Below, one piece after another: positions 12,201 to 19,508 of a stretch of 64,000 nucleotides of DNA (its first letter is position 1; every line of letters begins with the position of its first letter). The DNA lies in NCBI RefSeq assembly GCF_039871875.1, contig NZ_JBDPMD010000003.1, positions 248,001 through 312,000 of the forward strand. The letters are read 5' to 3'. Below the pieces are notes generated by a model that ran no database searches, was not told where the DNA came from, and saw only the letters and a list, made by a program, of their open reading frames with translations. The DNA is from Sphaerisporangium sp039871875. GTDB lineage: Bacteria > Actinomycetota > Actinomycetes > Streptosporangiales > Streptosporangiaceae. The position numbers and the translations under genes were made by a program.

Positions 12201-15200
12201 GGGCGTCGCGGTCGAGCTTGCCGTTCGAGGTGGCGGGGAAGGTCGTCACGAAAGCGATGTAGTTGGGCACCATGTACGCGGGCAGCGTCTCGGCCGCGTG
12301 CCGGCGCAGCTCGGCGACGGACGGCGGCGGGGTGGTCTCGGCGATGACGTAGCCGACGAGCTTCCGCTCGCCCGACTGGTCGTCCCTGGCGAGCACCACG
12401 ACGTCCCGCACACCCGGGTGGCCGCGCAGCCGGTGCTCGATCTCGCCGAGCTCCACCCGGAAGCCGCGGATCTTCACCTGTGTGTCGGCCCGCCCGAGGA
12501 ACGTGATCACGCCGTCGGGGAAGTACGCGGCCCGGTCCCCGGTCCGGTACATGCGCTCCCCGTCCACGAACGGGTCGGGCACGAACCGTTCCCGGGTCAG
12601 CTCCGGCTGGTTGCGGTACCCGAGGCTGAGGCAGTCACCGGCGATGTAGAGGTCGCCCTCGACGCCCACGGGGCACGGTTCGAGGTCCTCGTCGAGGATG
12701 TAGTACCGGGAGTTGTCGATGGGCCTGCCGTACGGGATGCTCCGCCAGTCGGGGTCGATCTCCCCGACCTCGAAGTAGTTGGACCACACGGTGGCCTCGG
12801 TGGCCCCGCCGAGGCTGACGACGCGCGCCCGGGGGAACAGGCCGCGCACGGCGTCCGGCAGCGGCAGCGGGGTGTAGTCGCCGCTGAGGAACACCAGGCG
12901 CAGGTTCCCGGTGCCGTCGTGCCGGTCGGGGAACAGCGGCGAGAGCTGGTTCAGGGTGGTCGGCGCGGAGTTCCAGAACGTGATCGGCTCGGTGAGCAGG
13001 ACGTCGAGCAGCAGCTCGGGGTCGCGCTGCTGCTCCTCGTCGGCGATGTACAGCGAGGCGCCGCGCCCGAGCAGGCCGAAGATGTCGAACACCGACAGGT
13101 CGAAGCCGAGGGACGTGACGCACAGGCCGACGTCGCCGGAGTCGAAGCCGAAGGTCCGGTTGCACCAGTTCAGCAGGTTGAGCAGCGGGCGGTGCGTCAC
13201 CTCGACACCTTTGGGCTTGCCGGTGCTGCCCGATGTGAAGATCACGTACGCGAGGTCGTCGACGGAGTTGACCGGCTCGGGGTCGCCGCCGTCCGCGTCG
13301 TCCAGGTCGAGGTCCAGCTCGACGGTGCGCACGTCCCCGGGGACCGGCCAGCCCTCCGTCCCCGAGCAGGTCACCACGATGCCGCTGCCCGCGTCGTCCA
13401 GCATGACCCGGGCGCGCTCGGCGGGCAGCGTGGGCTCGACCGGCAGGTACGCGCCGCCGGCCTTGAGGATGCCGAACACCGCGGCCACCATGTCGGCGCC
13501 CCGGCACAGGCGGATGCCGACGACGGTGCCGGGGGTCACTCCCATGCGCTTGAGCCGCCACGCGATGGTGTTGGCCTTGTGGTTGAGCTCGCCGTAGGTG
13601 GTGGTGCCGCCGCGGGTGCGCAGGGCCACGGCGCCGGGGCGGGTGCGTGCCTGCTCCTCGAACAGCAGGTGGGCGGGGCGCCGCTCGGGGACCTCGCGGG
13701 CGGTGTCGTTCCAGGTGTAGAGGATGGTGTCGCGGTCGGCGTGCCGCTCGGTGCTCTGCCGCAGGGCCCGCTCGAACGCGGCGAACAGCTCCTCCAGGCG
13801 GCCGTCGGGGAAGCCGGCCTCCACCGCGTCCCAGAAGTACCGCAGGTGCCCGCCCTCCCGCACGATGATGCAGTCGAGGGCGACGTCGGGGGTGTAGGTC
13901 ATCCACGGCCCGAGCTCGACGCCGTCGGGGAGCGGGTGCTCGTCCAGGTTCAGCGTGCTGGTGTAGACGACGGGGAACCCGTAGGAACGGGTGCGGCGCT
14001 CCTTCATGGTGATGCCGCGCAGCGCGGCGAGGCCTTCGAGGGTGCCGTGGGCGGCGTCGGCGTCGATCTGGCGGCGGTACGCGGCGGCCGCCGCCTCGGG
14101 TGTGCCGGGGGTGGTGACCCAGCTCAGCGCGGTGAACTCGCCGGGGCGGTGGCGTTCCGACTCCTCGGTCCAGCGGACGACGGCGACCGTGAACGGGTCG
14201 GTGAACCGGCCGGACAGGGCGCCGGTGAGCGCGGCCAGGATCACCTCGTCGGGCAGCCCGGCACCGGGGCGCTCCTCCAGGCTGCCGCTCAGCCGTACGC
14301 GCGGGGTGGGCGGGGACGCGAGCGGCGGGCCGGGAGGCATGCCGTCGAAGCGGTGCGCCCAGTAGTCCTTGTCGCCGGCGGGGGTGTGCTCGCCGGCGGG
14401 CGCCGCCTCACGGACGGCGGCCTCGGGGTCGGCGTAGAGGCGGAACAGGTCGCGCAGCACGACGTGGATGCTCCGGCCGTCGAGCACGGACAGGTCGATG
14501 GCGACGTGCGCCATGCCGTCGCGGCTCACCCGCAGGTCCCACTGCGGCCAGCGGCCGAGGGGGAAGGCGGACGCGGCCATGTCGTCGGGGCGGACGGCGT
14601 CCACCACGGGCACGGTCCAGGTACGCGGGGCGCGCGGGCGGGTGCGCAGGCGGCCGTCGTGGGTGACCTCGGAGCGCAGGGCGTCGTGGGCGGCGACGAG
14701 GCGCGTCCAGGCGGCCGACAGGCGGTCCACGTCCAGGTCGCGGACGTGGAAGCTGTGGTAGACCTGGCAGCCGTCGTAGTCGCAGGAGCCGTTGGCCCGG
14801 GGGACGTAGTAGGCCTTCTGCAGCTCGTTCAGCGGGCGTTCCACGGCGTCGCCGTCGGCGGCGAGGGCACGCAGGGAGTTGAGGAACGCGGCGTACGCGA
14901 CGTCGAGGGCGCCGGGGGTGAAGCGGCCCGGGGTGACGTCCCAGCGGAAACGCAGGGCCCCGTCGTGCTCCCACATCTGGTGGTCGAGGGCGACGCCCGA
15001 GGTGCGGCTGAGGGCGTAGGTCACGGGCGGGACGGCGTCGTCCTGGGGGGCGTCGAGCAGGCTGGTGAACACCACGGGCAGGGGGCCGTTCGCGCGCAGC
15101 TCGCGCATGACGGTCACGCCGGACACCGAGGCGTGGCCGAGGTCGCTCCACAGGCGGTGGTGGACGTCGCGGATCGCCTCGTCGAGCGGCTCCCCGCGGG

Positions 15201-16332
15201 TGTCCTCGGCGACGAACACCGCGGTGGAGGTGAACGGACCGGCGATCTCGTCCACCTCGCGGGGCAGCCAGGCGCGGGCCGTGGTGGTGAGGGCGAGGGA
15301 GAAATCGCCGTCGCCGGCGAGCGCCTCGGCGAACAGCGTGAGCACCAGGGACGTCGGGGAGACGTCCAGGCCGGTGGCGACGCGGCGCAGGGAACGCCAC
15401 TCGTCCGGTGTGAGCTCCCCGGTCATCGCGATGCGCTCCACGCCGTCCGGTTCGCCGGACGCGGCGCGCGGGCCGGGCGGCATGTCCCGCAGGCGGTCCT
15501 TCCAGTAGTCGAGGTCCCTGCGGGCACCCGGGCCCTGGCCGTACTCGTCCAGGGCGATGACGCAGTCGCGGGCGGAGACGGCGGCGGGGGTGAGTTCGCG
15601 GGCCGGGTCGCGGTAGCAGCGCCACCAGTCGCGCAGGAGGATGTCCAGGCCGCGGCCGTCGGTGACGCTCGCGTCGACACCGAGGTGCACGGTGCCGGGG
15701 CGGGTGACCTCGACCGAGAACGGGGGCCAGACGCCGGGCTCGTACACGTGGCGGGTGAGGCGGTCCCTGACCTGCTCCGGGGGGCCGTCGTGGACCGGCA
15801 TGGACCACTCGGGGGCCTGTTCGAGCACACGCTGGGTGCCGTCCTCGCCGATGACGAGGCGCAGGGCGTCGTGGTGGTCCACGACGCGGCGCCAGGCCGT
15901 CTCGAGGCGGGCGGTGTCGAGGTCCGGCACCTCGAACTCGCGGTACACGTGGCAGCCGACCGGGTCCTCGGTCAGGTCCTCGTCCTGGCCGAGCACGTAG
16001 GCCTGCTGGATCGGGGTGAGCGGGAACGGCGCGAAACGGTCGCCGGGGCGCGGCGTGACCGCCGGCCCGGCCGGCCCGGCGTCGCCCGCCGGGGTGCCCA
16101 TCTCGTCCGCGACGCGCTCCGCCAGATCGGCCGCGGTGACGCACTCACCGAGCCGCTCCACCGGGAGGTCCAGCGAGAACACCCGCTGGATCTCGAACCA
16201 CACCCGTACAGCGGAGATCGAGTCCAGCCCGTGGTCCCTGAGGACCGAGCCAGGGGTCAGCTCGCCCTCGCCCGGCAGCACATCATCGAGCAACCGGATG
16301 ACCGTCTCAATGACACTCTCGTTCGACACCAT
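3223..16332 (-). CDS. hybrid NRPS/trans-AT PKS: PCP-Cy-Cy-A(Cys)-PCP-Ox-KS-ACP-KS-KR-ACP-KS
   Basis: A 4369-residue assembly-line protein that builds a thiazole from cysteine and starts the polyketide chain. The start is the ATG at 16332 behind GGGAGGAGG; an in-frame ATG at 16386 has no such site. Approximate domains: carrier protein 1-85 (GLDS); Cy1 104-470 (DASVTD); Cy2 497-860 (DLSVLDGRS); A 874-1375, hand-read pocket D-L-F-N-F-S-L-V-W-K, close to cysteine codes; PCP 1405-1480; FMN-type Ox 1555-1780 (thiazoline to thiazole); KS1 1804-2220; ACP near 2437; KS2 2599-3020; KR 3331-3700 (GGTRGLG, then a Ser-Tyr-Asn set); ACP near 3789; KS3 3856-4290. There is no AT. KS1 has CSSS but its HGTGT motif reads C-A-A-A-G, so the catalytic His is gone and it is probably non-elongating. 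KS2 has HAPGT and KS3 a normal HGTGT. KS3 serves the DH-ACP-KR of the next protein. The first carrier domain implies a free adenylating enzyme elsewhere. Confidence 0.95.
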   Translation of the reverse strand: MVSNESVIETVIRLLDDVLPGEGELTPGSVLRDHGLDSISAVRVWFEIQRVFSLDLPVERLGECVTAADLAERVADEMGTPAGDAGPAGPAVTPRPGDRFAPFPLTPIQQAYVLGQDEDLTEDPVGCHVYREFEVPDLDTARLETAWRRVVDHHDALRLVIGEDGTQRVLEQAPEWSMPVHDGPPEQVRDRLTRHVYEPGVWPPFSVEVTRPGTVHLGVDASVTDGRGLDILLRDWWRCYRDPARELTPAAVSARDCVIALDEYGQGPGARRDLDYWKDRLRDMPPGPRAASGEPDGVERIAMTGELTPDEWRSLRRVATGLDVSPTSLVLTLFAEALAGDGDFSLALTTTARAWLPREVDEIAGPFTSTAVFVAEDTRGEPLDEAIRDVHHRLWSDLGHASVSGVTVMRELRANGPLPVVFTSLLDAPQDDAVPPVTYALSRTSGVALDHQMWEHDGALRFRWDVTPGRFTPGALDVAYAAFLNSLRALAADGDAVERPLNELQKAYYVPRANGSCDYDGCQVYHSFHVRDLDVDRLSAAWTRLVAAHDALRSEVTHDGRLRTRPRAPRTWTVPVVDAVRPDDMAASAFPLGRWPQWDLRVSRDGMAHVAIDLSVLDGRSIHVVLRDLFRLYADPEAAVREAAPAGEHTPAGDKDYWAHRFDGMPPGPPLASPPTPRVRLSGSLEERPGAGLPDEVILAALTGALSGRFTDPFTVAVVRWTEESERHRPGEFTALSWVTTPGTPEAAAAAYRRQIDADAAHGTLEGLAALRGITMKERRTRSYGFPVVYTSTLNLDEHPLPDGVELGPWMTYTPDVALDCIIVREGGHLRYFWDAVEAGFPDGRLEELFAAFERALRQSTERHADRDTILYTWNDTAREVPERRPAHLLFEEQARTRPGAVALRTRGGTTTYGELNHKANTIAWRLKRMGVTPGTVVGIRLCRGADMVAAVFGILKAGGAYLPVEPTLPAERARVMLDDAGSGIVVTCSGTEGWPVPGDVRTVELDLDLDDADGGDPEPVNSVDDLAYVIFTSGSTGKPKGVEVTHRPLLNLLNWCNRTFGFDSGDVGLCVTSLGFDLSVFDIFGLLGRGASLYIADEEQQRDPELLLDVLLTEPITFWNSAPTTLNQLSPLFPDRHDGTGNLRLVFLSGDYTPLPLPDAVRGLFPRARVVSLGGATEATVWSNYFEVGEIDPDWRSIPYGRPIDNSRYYILDEDLEPCPVGVEGDLYIAGDCLSLGYRNQPELTRERFVPDPFVDGERMYRTGDRAAYFPDGVITFLGRADTQVKIRGFRVELGEIEHRLRGHPGVRDVVVLARDDQSGERKLVGYVIAETTPPPSVAELRRHAAETLPAYMVPNYIAFVTTFPATSNGKLDRDALPWPLTGDPTPSEPEAGPEPAATSGPAGPEPSPELVAEISALFADLLAVPEIDPGADLWDQGATSFTMVQVSKALRKKHGRRVPVSSLLDEPTVNAIAAVVAGALPGDRPAQPAAARPAAAPQPEHSERPAQELREPAPASAGDKAGDKAGDKAGDEAGGQAEDQAARPAPQDGPGEVEFFSPDDRARFKEAAWNLRPLEPTASVIRLDRPEVADEHYAWRASTREFAAGGIPYRSFCKLLGLLREATVGGRERHLYPSAGDTYAVQVYVQVKRGAVDGIAEGVYYYNPREHVLQLLDDRPDPGRSLHFVYNRPLYDQAGFSLYLVGQTKGIEPLYAEQSLRYLTLEAGYMGQLLMSGQAACGIGLCPVGDVAFTPLRERLALDDGHRFLQAFLGGPARFAMRAPGTGETPMFTGRAAPAADRPREGVAIIGLAGRYPGAEDLDGFWRNLTEGVSAIGAGPRGGGVPGGYLDHIDRFDSLLFHIAPREAETLDPQLRLLLHSVWECLEDAGHTAASLRRAAPRVGVFVGAMWHDYQHAGAAAWREGGDAVVSATSSETANRISHFFGFTGPSIAVDTSCSSSLTALHLAAESLRRGECDAAVVGGVNLVADDYHTGVLAGLGLLAENPAGRAFDAENPGWTVGEGAGAVLLRRASDAVRDRDVVHGVVEATWTAHAGHAGRFTAPSAGAMAASMRETLDRAGVDPADVCYVECAAAGAGLADAAEVEALTEVFGEREEPVAAGTVKPNIGHLEAASGMSQLTKVLLQIRHGRIAPTLVSGGPNPLVELDGTAVEIADRLGTWEHEPRIALVNAFGATGTHAHAVLRSPARHEKYVPARAGGEPHAVLLSAAGADQLAASARRLLGHLGQETVPELADIAFTTQTGRAALAHRLAITCTDVDGLRAALRAFLAGEHHDAVTTGVADSPRTASGEPPATEVEAAAAWTSGQEVAWEPYWPVPGARVPLPTYPFAAEPYWIESPRGRVPARGEVPARREVPTRGDEPVPSRAEVQEAPAPQERPGAGNEHGLREYLKSVYADVSGIPAGRLSEHVPLEQYGLTSLMVTQLNTRLHADLGERSRTLFYEHTDLAGVAAALARAGRRAPGAPAAPSRRDVAADTGRAPSRQAVTAAARPVPAGDTARNGTEDRFRDGTGHLSQTGADHPSQGSTGHASQGGTGHASQGGAGHLSQDGADDPSHDGAGRPSQGSIGHPAQDGAEDPFREGIAIIGIAGRYPDAPDLDALWENLAAGRDSTRRVPEERVREGWPAGIMRGGFLDGVDEFDPYLFGITPRDAALMDPQERIFLEVVWEALEDAGYPRTRLRERHGSHVAVYAGVMHNEYPYFGVENTLRGAAQDTGATPAGIANRVSYHLDLTGPSMSIDTMCSSSLTALHLAVRSLRQGECEAAIVGGVNLSLHPNKFIQQDRMKMSAGDGVCRSFGAGGDGFVPAEMAGAVLLKPLSRARADGDRIHAVIRGTAVLHTGRTNGWAVPSAAMEGEVVRRALADAGVPPSGIGYVECHAPGTDLGDPIEAAALMRAFGDAGLKPGSIPIGSIKSNFGHGEPAAAIAGLTKIVLQLRHGKLAPSLHAETLNPNIDWDEIPFRLQRHLTPWTEPSDGTPRRAALSSFGAGGTIAHAVIEEHIPTPRPAPTPDGHPQLIVLSARDENRLQAVCTRLADHLRRDHPPSDPAALLQELRRIASGQASTGLSAGELATHLLRTHDDQSPSLRDIAYTLQVGREPLRERLALIVSTHDELIDHLTRFTQGAPTPAIQGRATTGNDGQEPSSWQTTPPDLPTLAHHWTTGGHVNWETRRPPEAQIVPLPTYPFTRMHCWLPTPTTPTAEPHDTEHAAPSAGESVAPAVGARSAERAAPSTGNGVASDVGPRSAERVAPPVGEASALRRRDGGTWYGESGAVVRRGTGLDGGREDVEIPLYVKSWVEAGEFSGYGIDAPGSVLCLFTEESRGLADELAGALGRDRVVLVDDPGPGVELPADLVGWIDLCDLGRSTPTEELDRLELLRRALGGRADLRVLHVTRGVLDLDGPRPSLAGARMASFVRMISTEFAGVAATVLDIDEPDTRAILAEAATRAPYTEICHRNGQRHRPALRPLTAPHAVPALDPGAVYVVTGGTRGLGARVAQHLVTRGARKLALLGERPLQSPDQEEAIAALEQAGTQVMVHTGPLTDRTAIDHFLASVRGELGAVAGVVHCAGRGSRGRPSLAHKDKHDIETVLAPKTTGLEILAQACATDRLTFFVTFSSISAAVPRLAAGVSDYAAANTFMDLYTGYRNRSGHQEFRSVDWPQWHESGGAKGAPNPCAPYGIATLGDEDGLRVLDRVLALPDGATIVPCPPQTEPLDDPDTLLTVTATKAPAKPRRRTQDEDWLTDLFSRTLGIPPDALDPTMEFGDMGVESVMLAELVQRIEERTGRSLDPSTLLDHPTLDRLRDHLGLHEPTAVETEDKPAPAPEARPQAGMDTTGKVAIIGMACRLPDAPDIATFLGNLLAARSAVREVPRSRWDHRTLYAPEPQVGRSISKWGAFVDGIEDFDPGYFGMSDDEARGLDPAIRLVLECCATAISDAGYDHAELRGRHLGVFMGARMSDYGRRAGVRPGGLAADQNFIAARVAHHFDLRGPNLVVDSACSSALVSVKLACNSLLAGEAELAFAGGVEVLLDENDYLQLSAAKALSPTGRCHTFDASADGFVPGEGCGVVLLKPLAAALADGDRVHAVIEAVAVNNDGHTMGITTPNPKAQAEVVRRALADAGRTARDIGLIEAHGTGTLIGDPIELRALTEVFRETTSETGVCAIGSVKTNIGHTLTAAGVPGLLKAALAVETGRIPATLACENPNPRFDFASSPFYPATETRDWPATGRRRVAGVSSFGLGGTNAHLIVSELPPGARDGAPPPREPKPAPVFTRRRLWLDKSERTERPGRTEQPERTERPERTERPGTSVPAARTAPEGTREAGPPHRPLSILDLELTTNGDRARRGA
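3348..3425. repeat. 18-nt tandem repeat in the C-terminal tail of the megasynthase
   Basis: Imperfect repeats of a unit like CGCTCCGTCCGCTCGGGC encode an Arg-Thr-Glu-Arg-Pro-Glu type tail after KS3. The tail precedes the split to the next protein, so it may be a charged linker or docking segment; that role is inferred. Confidence 0.7.
6529..6660. repeat. approximately 63-nt degenerate repeats in the KS2-KR linker
   Basis: Repeats carrying CGCTCCGCGCT and GGACGGAGCGGC cores encode Ala/Pro/Ser-rich linker copies (SAERAAP and SAERVAP type) between KS2 and KR. They look like an expandable flexible linker. Confidence 0.6.
8540..8760. repeat. 27-nt tandem repeat array between ACP and KS2
   Basis: About seven to eight degenerate copies of a 27-nt unit (core GTGTCCGGTGCCGCCCTGGG) encode a nine-residue Gly/Ser/Gln/His-rich unit, roughly residues 2524-2597 of the megasynthase. 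The length stays in frame, so copy number could change without breaking the gene. Confidence 0.75.
11731..11780. repeat. 12-nt tandem repeat in the PCP-Ox linker
   Basis: Four to five near-identical copies of TTGTCACCGGCC encode a (Gly-Asp-Lys-Ala)n run near residue 1527, between PCP and the Ox domain. The charged linker is in frame. Confidence 0.85.
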
Positions 16333-16378
16333 GGTCCTCCTCCCGTCAACCGACGCTAATGACGCGGCCGGGACATGC

Positions 16379-16396
16379 CTGCTCAAGACTGAGCAG
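16379..16396. promoter_or_regulatory. inverted-repeat operator candidate, site 1 (divergent promoter region)
   Basis: The sequence reads CTGCTCA-AGAC-TGAGCAG, a perfect 7-bp inverted repeat with a 4-nt spacer. It lies in the 97-bp gap between the divergent thioesterase and megasynthase starts, 46 nt upstream of the megasynthase ATG. A 13-of-16 match (GCTCAA-N3-TGAGCAG) occurs at 22420-22435, upstream of the only other transcription unit of this cluster. The likely role is binding of a cluster-specific regulator; no regulator gene of the cluster is in the window. Confidence 0.6.
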
Positions 16397-16429
16397 TCAC
16401 CCGTGACCGCGCCTCGCTAGCTTCAGGGC

Positions 16430-17245
16430 ATGTCGAAGGCATGGATCGCCGGAGGAGCCCTCCGCGAGGACGCCGAGGTACGTCTTTTCTGCTTCGCCCA
16501 CGCGGGCGGCGGCGCCGCCCTGTTCCGCCGGTGGGAGGACCACCTGTCCCCGTCGGTGGCCGTGTGCCCCGTCGTCCTCCCCGGCCGCGAGAGCCGCCTG
16601 CGCGAGACCCCGTACAACCGCATGGCCGACCTCGTCCCCGCCCTCACCGACGCCCTGGCCCCCCACACCGGCCGCCCCTACGCGTTGTTCGGCCACAGCA
16701 TGGGCGCCGCCGTCGCCTGGGAGGTCGCCCGCGCCCTGAAGGCCCGCCACGCGGAAGCCCGCGCCTCGGGCGGCGCGGGAGACGGCGGGGACCCGGCGAG
16801 CTCACCCGGGGAGCCCTTGATCCTCTTCGTCTCCGGCCGCCGCGCCCCCCGGCTCCCGGCCACCCGCCGCCGCTTCAGCGACCTCACCGACGACGACCTG
16901 CTCGCCGAGCTGGCCACCCTGAACGGCACCCCCTCAGCCGTGATGGACCAGCGCGGCCTCCTTGAGGTCTTCCTCCCCACCCTGCGCGCCGACTTCGAGC
17001 TGAACGAGCGTTACTCGCCCCTCGACGCCCCCGGCCTGACCTGCCCCGTCTCCGCTCTCCACGGCGACGCCGACCCCGAGGTGGACGCCGACGAGATAAC
17101 CGCCTGGCGCGGCGCCACCGCGGGCGGCTTCACCCTCCGCGTCTTCCCCGGCGACCACTTCTACCTGAAGGGCCCCCGCCGCGAGGTCCTCGACGCCGTC
17201 CAGGACGACCTGGACCGCGTGTTGCTGACCCCCTTCGTCCACTGA
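16430..17245 (+). CDS. type II thioesterase (alpha/beta hydrolase)
   Basis: A 271-residue stand-alone editing thioesterase, expected to hydrolyse stalled or wrongly loaded acyl groups from the carrier domains of the left cluster. The N-terminal F-C-F-A-H-A-G-G stretch is typical of the family. The nucleophile elbow GHSMG lies near residues 87-91, the acidic residue sits in HGDADP, and the catalytic His is in GDHFYL near residue 245. It is divergent from the NRPS/PKS gene and shares the inverted-repeat promoter region. No good ribosome-binding site is visible before the ATG, so it may be translated from a very short leader. It ends 22 nt from the converging end of the AT-ER gene. Confidence 0.93.
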   Translation: MSKAWIAGGALREDAEVRLFCFAHAGGGAALFRRWEDHLSPSVAVCPVVLPGRESRLRETPYNRMADLVPALTDALAPHTGRPYALFGHSMGAAVAWEVARALKARHAEARASGGAGDGGDPASSPGEPLILFVSGRRAPRLPATRRRFSDLTDDDLLAELATLNGTPSAVMDQRGLLEVFLPTLRADFELNERYSPLDAPGLTCPVSALHGDADPEVDADEITAWRGATAGGFTLRVFPGDHFYLKGPRREVLDAVQDDLDRVLLTPFVH

Positions 17246-17267
17246 CCCCTGGTACCGCACCGGCCTC

Positions 17268-19493
17268 TCAGCGGGAGGTGAGGTGGCGCAGGCGGGAGTC
17301 CAGGACCTCGGCGGCGCCGGTCATCAGGTGGTCGGCGATCAGATCGACGTGGCGGTCGCGCCAGTCCTCCAGGCCGATCGTCCTGGCGTAGTGGTTGAAG
17401 GACCCCATCGCGGGGCCGCAGTGGACCTGGTAGTCGACGCGGCGGCCGGGGGTGCCGGCCAGGGCCAGGCGGATGGAGTTGACGAAGTACCAGCGGAAGA
17501 CGAGGGCCATCTTGTGGCGGGGGTTGGACTCGGCTCTCGACAGCTCGCCGGGCTTCCGGGCGGCCAGGTAGGCGGCGGTCTCGTCCCAGACCTCGGTGAA
17601 GGAGCGGCGGAAGTACTTGTCCTGGACGGTGCGGGCGGTCGCGCCGTCGAGGTCGTCCAGTGCCGCGTGCTGCCGGTAGAGCTGGTAGAGCTTGTTGCCG
17701 CGGGCGGGGAACAGGGTGCCCTTTCTCGCCACCTGCACACGGGCACCCAGCTCGAACATGTCGCCGGCGGGGGCGTACGTGGTGTCCTGGACGTCCAGGC
17801 CGGCCAGCATGTCCTTGACCTCGCCGGACGTGCCCGCCTCCACGGAGCACTGGTTCACCGAGCCGGTGACCACGAAGTCGGCGCCGAGGACGAACGCCGC
17901 CGCGACCGCCTCGGGGGCGCCGAGGCCCCCGGAGGCACCCACGCGGATGGGCTTGGCGTACCCGTGGCGGGTGTTCTCCCGGTCGCGCAGGCTCACCATG
18001 GCGGGCATCAGGCCGTACGGGGAACGGCCGTCGGTGTGGCCGGCGGAGTCGGCCTCCACGCAGATGTCCTCGCTGACGGGGAGGCTCGCGGCGGCGTCGG
18101 CCTCGTCGGGGGTCAGTTCGCCGCGGCCGACCAGGCGGCGCAGCAGCGGCTCGGGGGGTGGGGCCATGAAGGCGGTCGCGACCTCGGGGCGTGAGACCTT
18201 CGCGAGGACGTGCCGTACGGCCACCGGCCGGCCGGACGGGTCGCGGTGCGCGCCGGTGAAGCGGTACCGCACCAGGGCGGGGGTGACGTGCGGGTACGCG
18301 GCGGCCTCGACGTGGCGGACGTCGTGCTTGAGGTACAGCTCGACGGTGTCGCGTTCGAGGCCGTCCTCGTCGAAGCCGTACAGCAGGTTCATGCCGAAGC
18401 CCTCCCCCGTGCCCAGCCCCCGCTTGACGGTCTCGATCGCGTCCTCGATCTCGGCGAGCGTGAGCCCCCCGGCGCCGAAGAAGCCCATCAGCCCGGCCTT
18501 GCCCATCCTGATGACCAGGTCGGTGGACGCGATGCCCTTGAACATCGACCCGGCCAGGTAGGCGTGCCGCAGCCCGTAGTCCTCCCGGAACTCCCGGGAC
18601 CCGAGGTTCGCGGCGAGGTCCGTGGACGCGGCCACGGCGGGAGCGGGCTTCTCCTCCGGGGGGACGGGGTACTTGCGCGTCACCTCCCACAACTTCGTCA
18701 GCACGTCCCCCGGGCCGATCTCCTCGAGCCGGTCGACGCCCTGCCGCATCAGATACCGCATCCCGTCCAGCCACCGCACGGGGCTGTCGATCTGCCTGCG
18801 CAACGACTCGGCGATCGACCCGCCGCCGTGCGGCCGGCCCGTGACGTTGGAGATGACCGGGATCCGCGGGTCCGCGTACTCCACCGACTCCAGCGTCTCC
18901 CGGAAGGCCTCCGCCGCGTCCCTCATGTACCGCGAGTGGAACGCCGTGCGGACGTTGAGCGGCACGCACTTGCCCCCGGCCTCCGTGACGGCCTGGCTCG
19001 CCGCCTGGATCTCCTCCTTGGGGCCCGCGATGACCACCTGCTCGGGCGAGTTGTCGTTGGCGACGTCGACCCCGGTGCCGGCCAGCAGGTCCTCCAGCCG
19101 CTCCCTGGGCATCCCGAGGACGGCGCTCATCGTGCCGCCGCTCGCCTCCCCCATCAGTTCGCCGCGGCGGCGCACCAGCCGCAGGCCGGTCTCGAAGTCG
19201 AAGCAGCCGGCCGCGAAGAGGGCCGCGTACTCGCCCAGGCTGTGGCCGGCCAGGTAGTCGGGGCGGTCGCCGTCCTCACACCGGGTCAGGTAGGTGAGCG
19301 CGTCCACCGTGTACAGCGCCGGCTGGACGTACCGGGTGTCGCGCAGGCGCCGTACGTCGCGGCACAGCTCGGCGACCGAGTAGCCGAGGATCTCGTCGGC
19401 GCGGGCGCACAGATCGGGGTGGCGTTCCAGCACCCCGTCCCCCATGCCACGGCGATGGGAACCCTGCCCGGGGAAGACCCAGACGACAGACAT
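17268..19493 (-). CDS. trans-acting malonyl acyltransferase-enoylreductase fusion (LnmG-type)
   Basis: A 741-residue fusion. Residues 1-290 are a malonyl-CoA acyltransferase with VFPGQGS at the N terminus, GHSLG at 83-87 (nucleophile Ser85) and an AFHS motif as in malonyl-specific ATs. Residues about 310-741 are a PfaD-type FMN enoylreductase (GASGGLGAPE, RGNKLYQLY and related motifs). It should load malonyl units onto the AT-less megasynthases and reduce enoyl intermediates in trans. The same domain arrangement is known for LnmG of leinamycin biosynthesis. It is the last gene of the four-gene minus-strand unit that starts at 22358, and it follows the hydratase gene by 15 nt. Confidence 0.95.
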   Translation of the reverse strand: MSVVWVFPGQGSHRRGMGDGVLERHPDLCARADEILGYSVAELCRDVRRLRDTRYVQPALYTVDALTYLTRCEDGDRPDYLAGHSLGEYAALFAAGCFDFETGLRLVRRRGELMGEASGGTMSAVLGMPRERLEDLLAGTGVDVANDNSPEQVVIAGPKEEIQAASQAVTEAGGKCVPLNVRTAFHSRYMRDAAEAFRETLESVEYADPRIPVISNVTGRPHGGGSIAESLRRQIDSPVRWLDGMRYLMRQGVDRLEEIGPGDVLTKLWEVTRKYPVPPEEKPAPAVAASTDLAANLGSREFREDYGLRHAYLAGSMFKGIASTDLVIRMGKAGLMGFFGAGGLTLAEIEDAIETVKRGLGTGEGFGMNLLYGFDEDGLERDTVELYLKHDVRHVEAAAYPHVTPALVRYRFTGAHRDPSGRPVAVRHVLAKVSRPEVATAFMAPPPEPLLRRLVGRGELTPDEADAAASLPVSEDICVEADSAGHTDGRSPYGLMPAMVSLRDRENTRHGYAKPIRVGASGGLGAPEAVAAAFVLGADFVVTGSVNQCSVEAGTSGEVKDMLAGLDVQDTTYAPAGDMFELGARVQVARKGTLFPARGNKLYQLYRQHAALDDLDGATARTVQDKYFRRSFTEVWDETAAYLAARKPGELSRAESNPRHKMALVFRWYFVNSIRLALAGTPGRRVDYQVHCGPAMGSFNHYARTIGLEDWRDRHVDLIADHLMTGAAEVLDSRLRHLTSR

Positions 19494-19508
19494 CGGCAGC
19501 GATCCTTT

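Noticed and set aside
12298..16359. A 1353-residue plus-strand frame opposite the megasynthase
   Set aside because: GC-rich coding DNA leaves long open antisense frames. This one has no domain motif and overlaps a well-supported NRPS.
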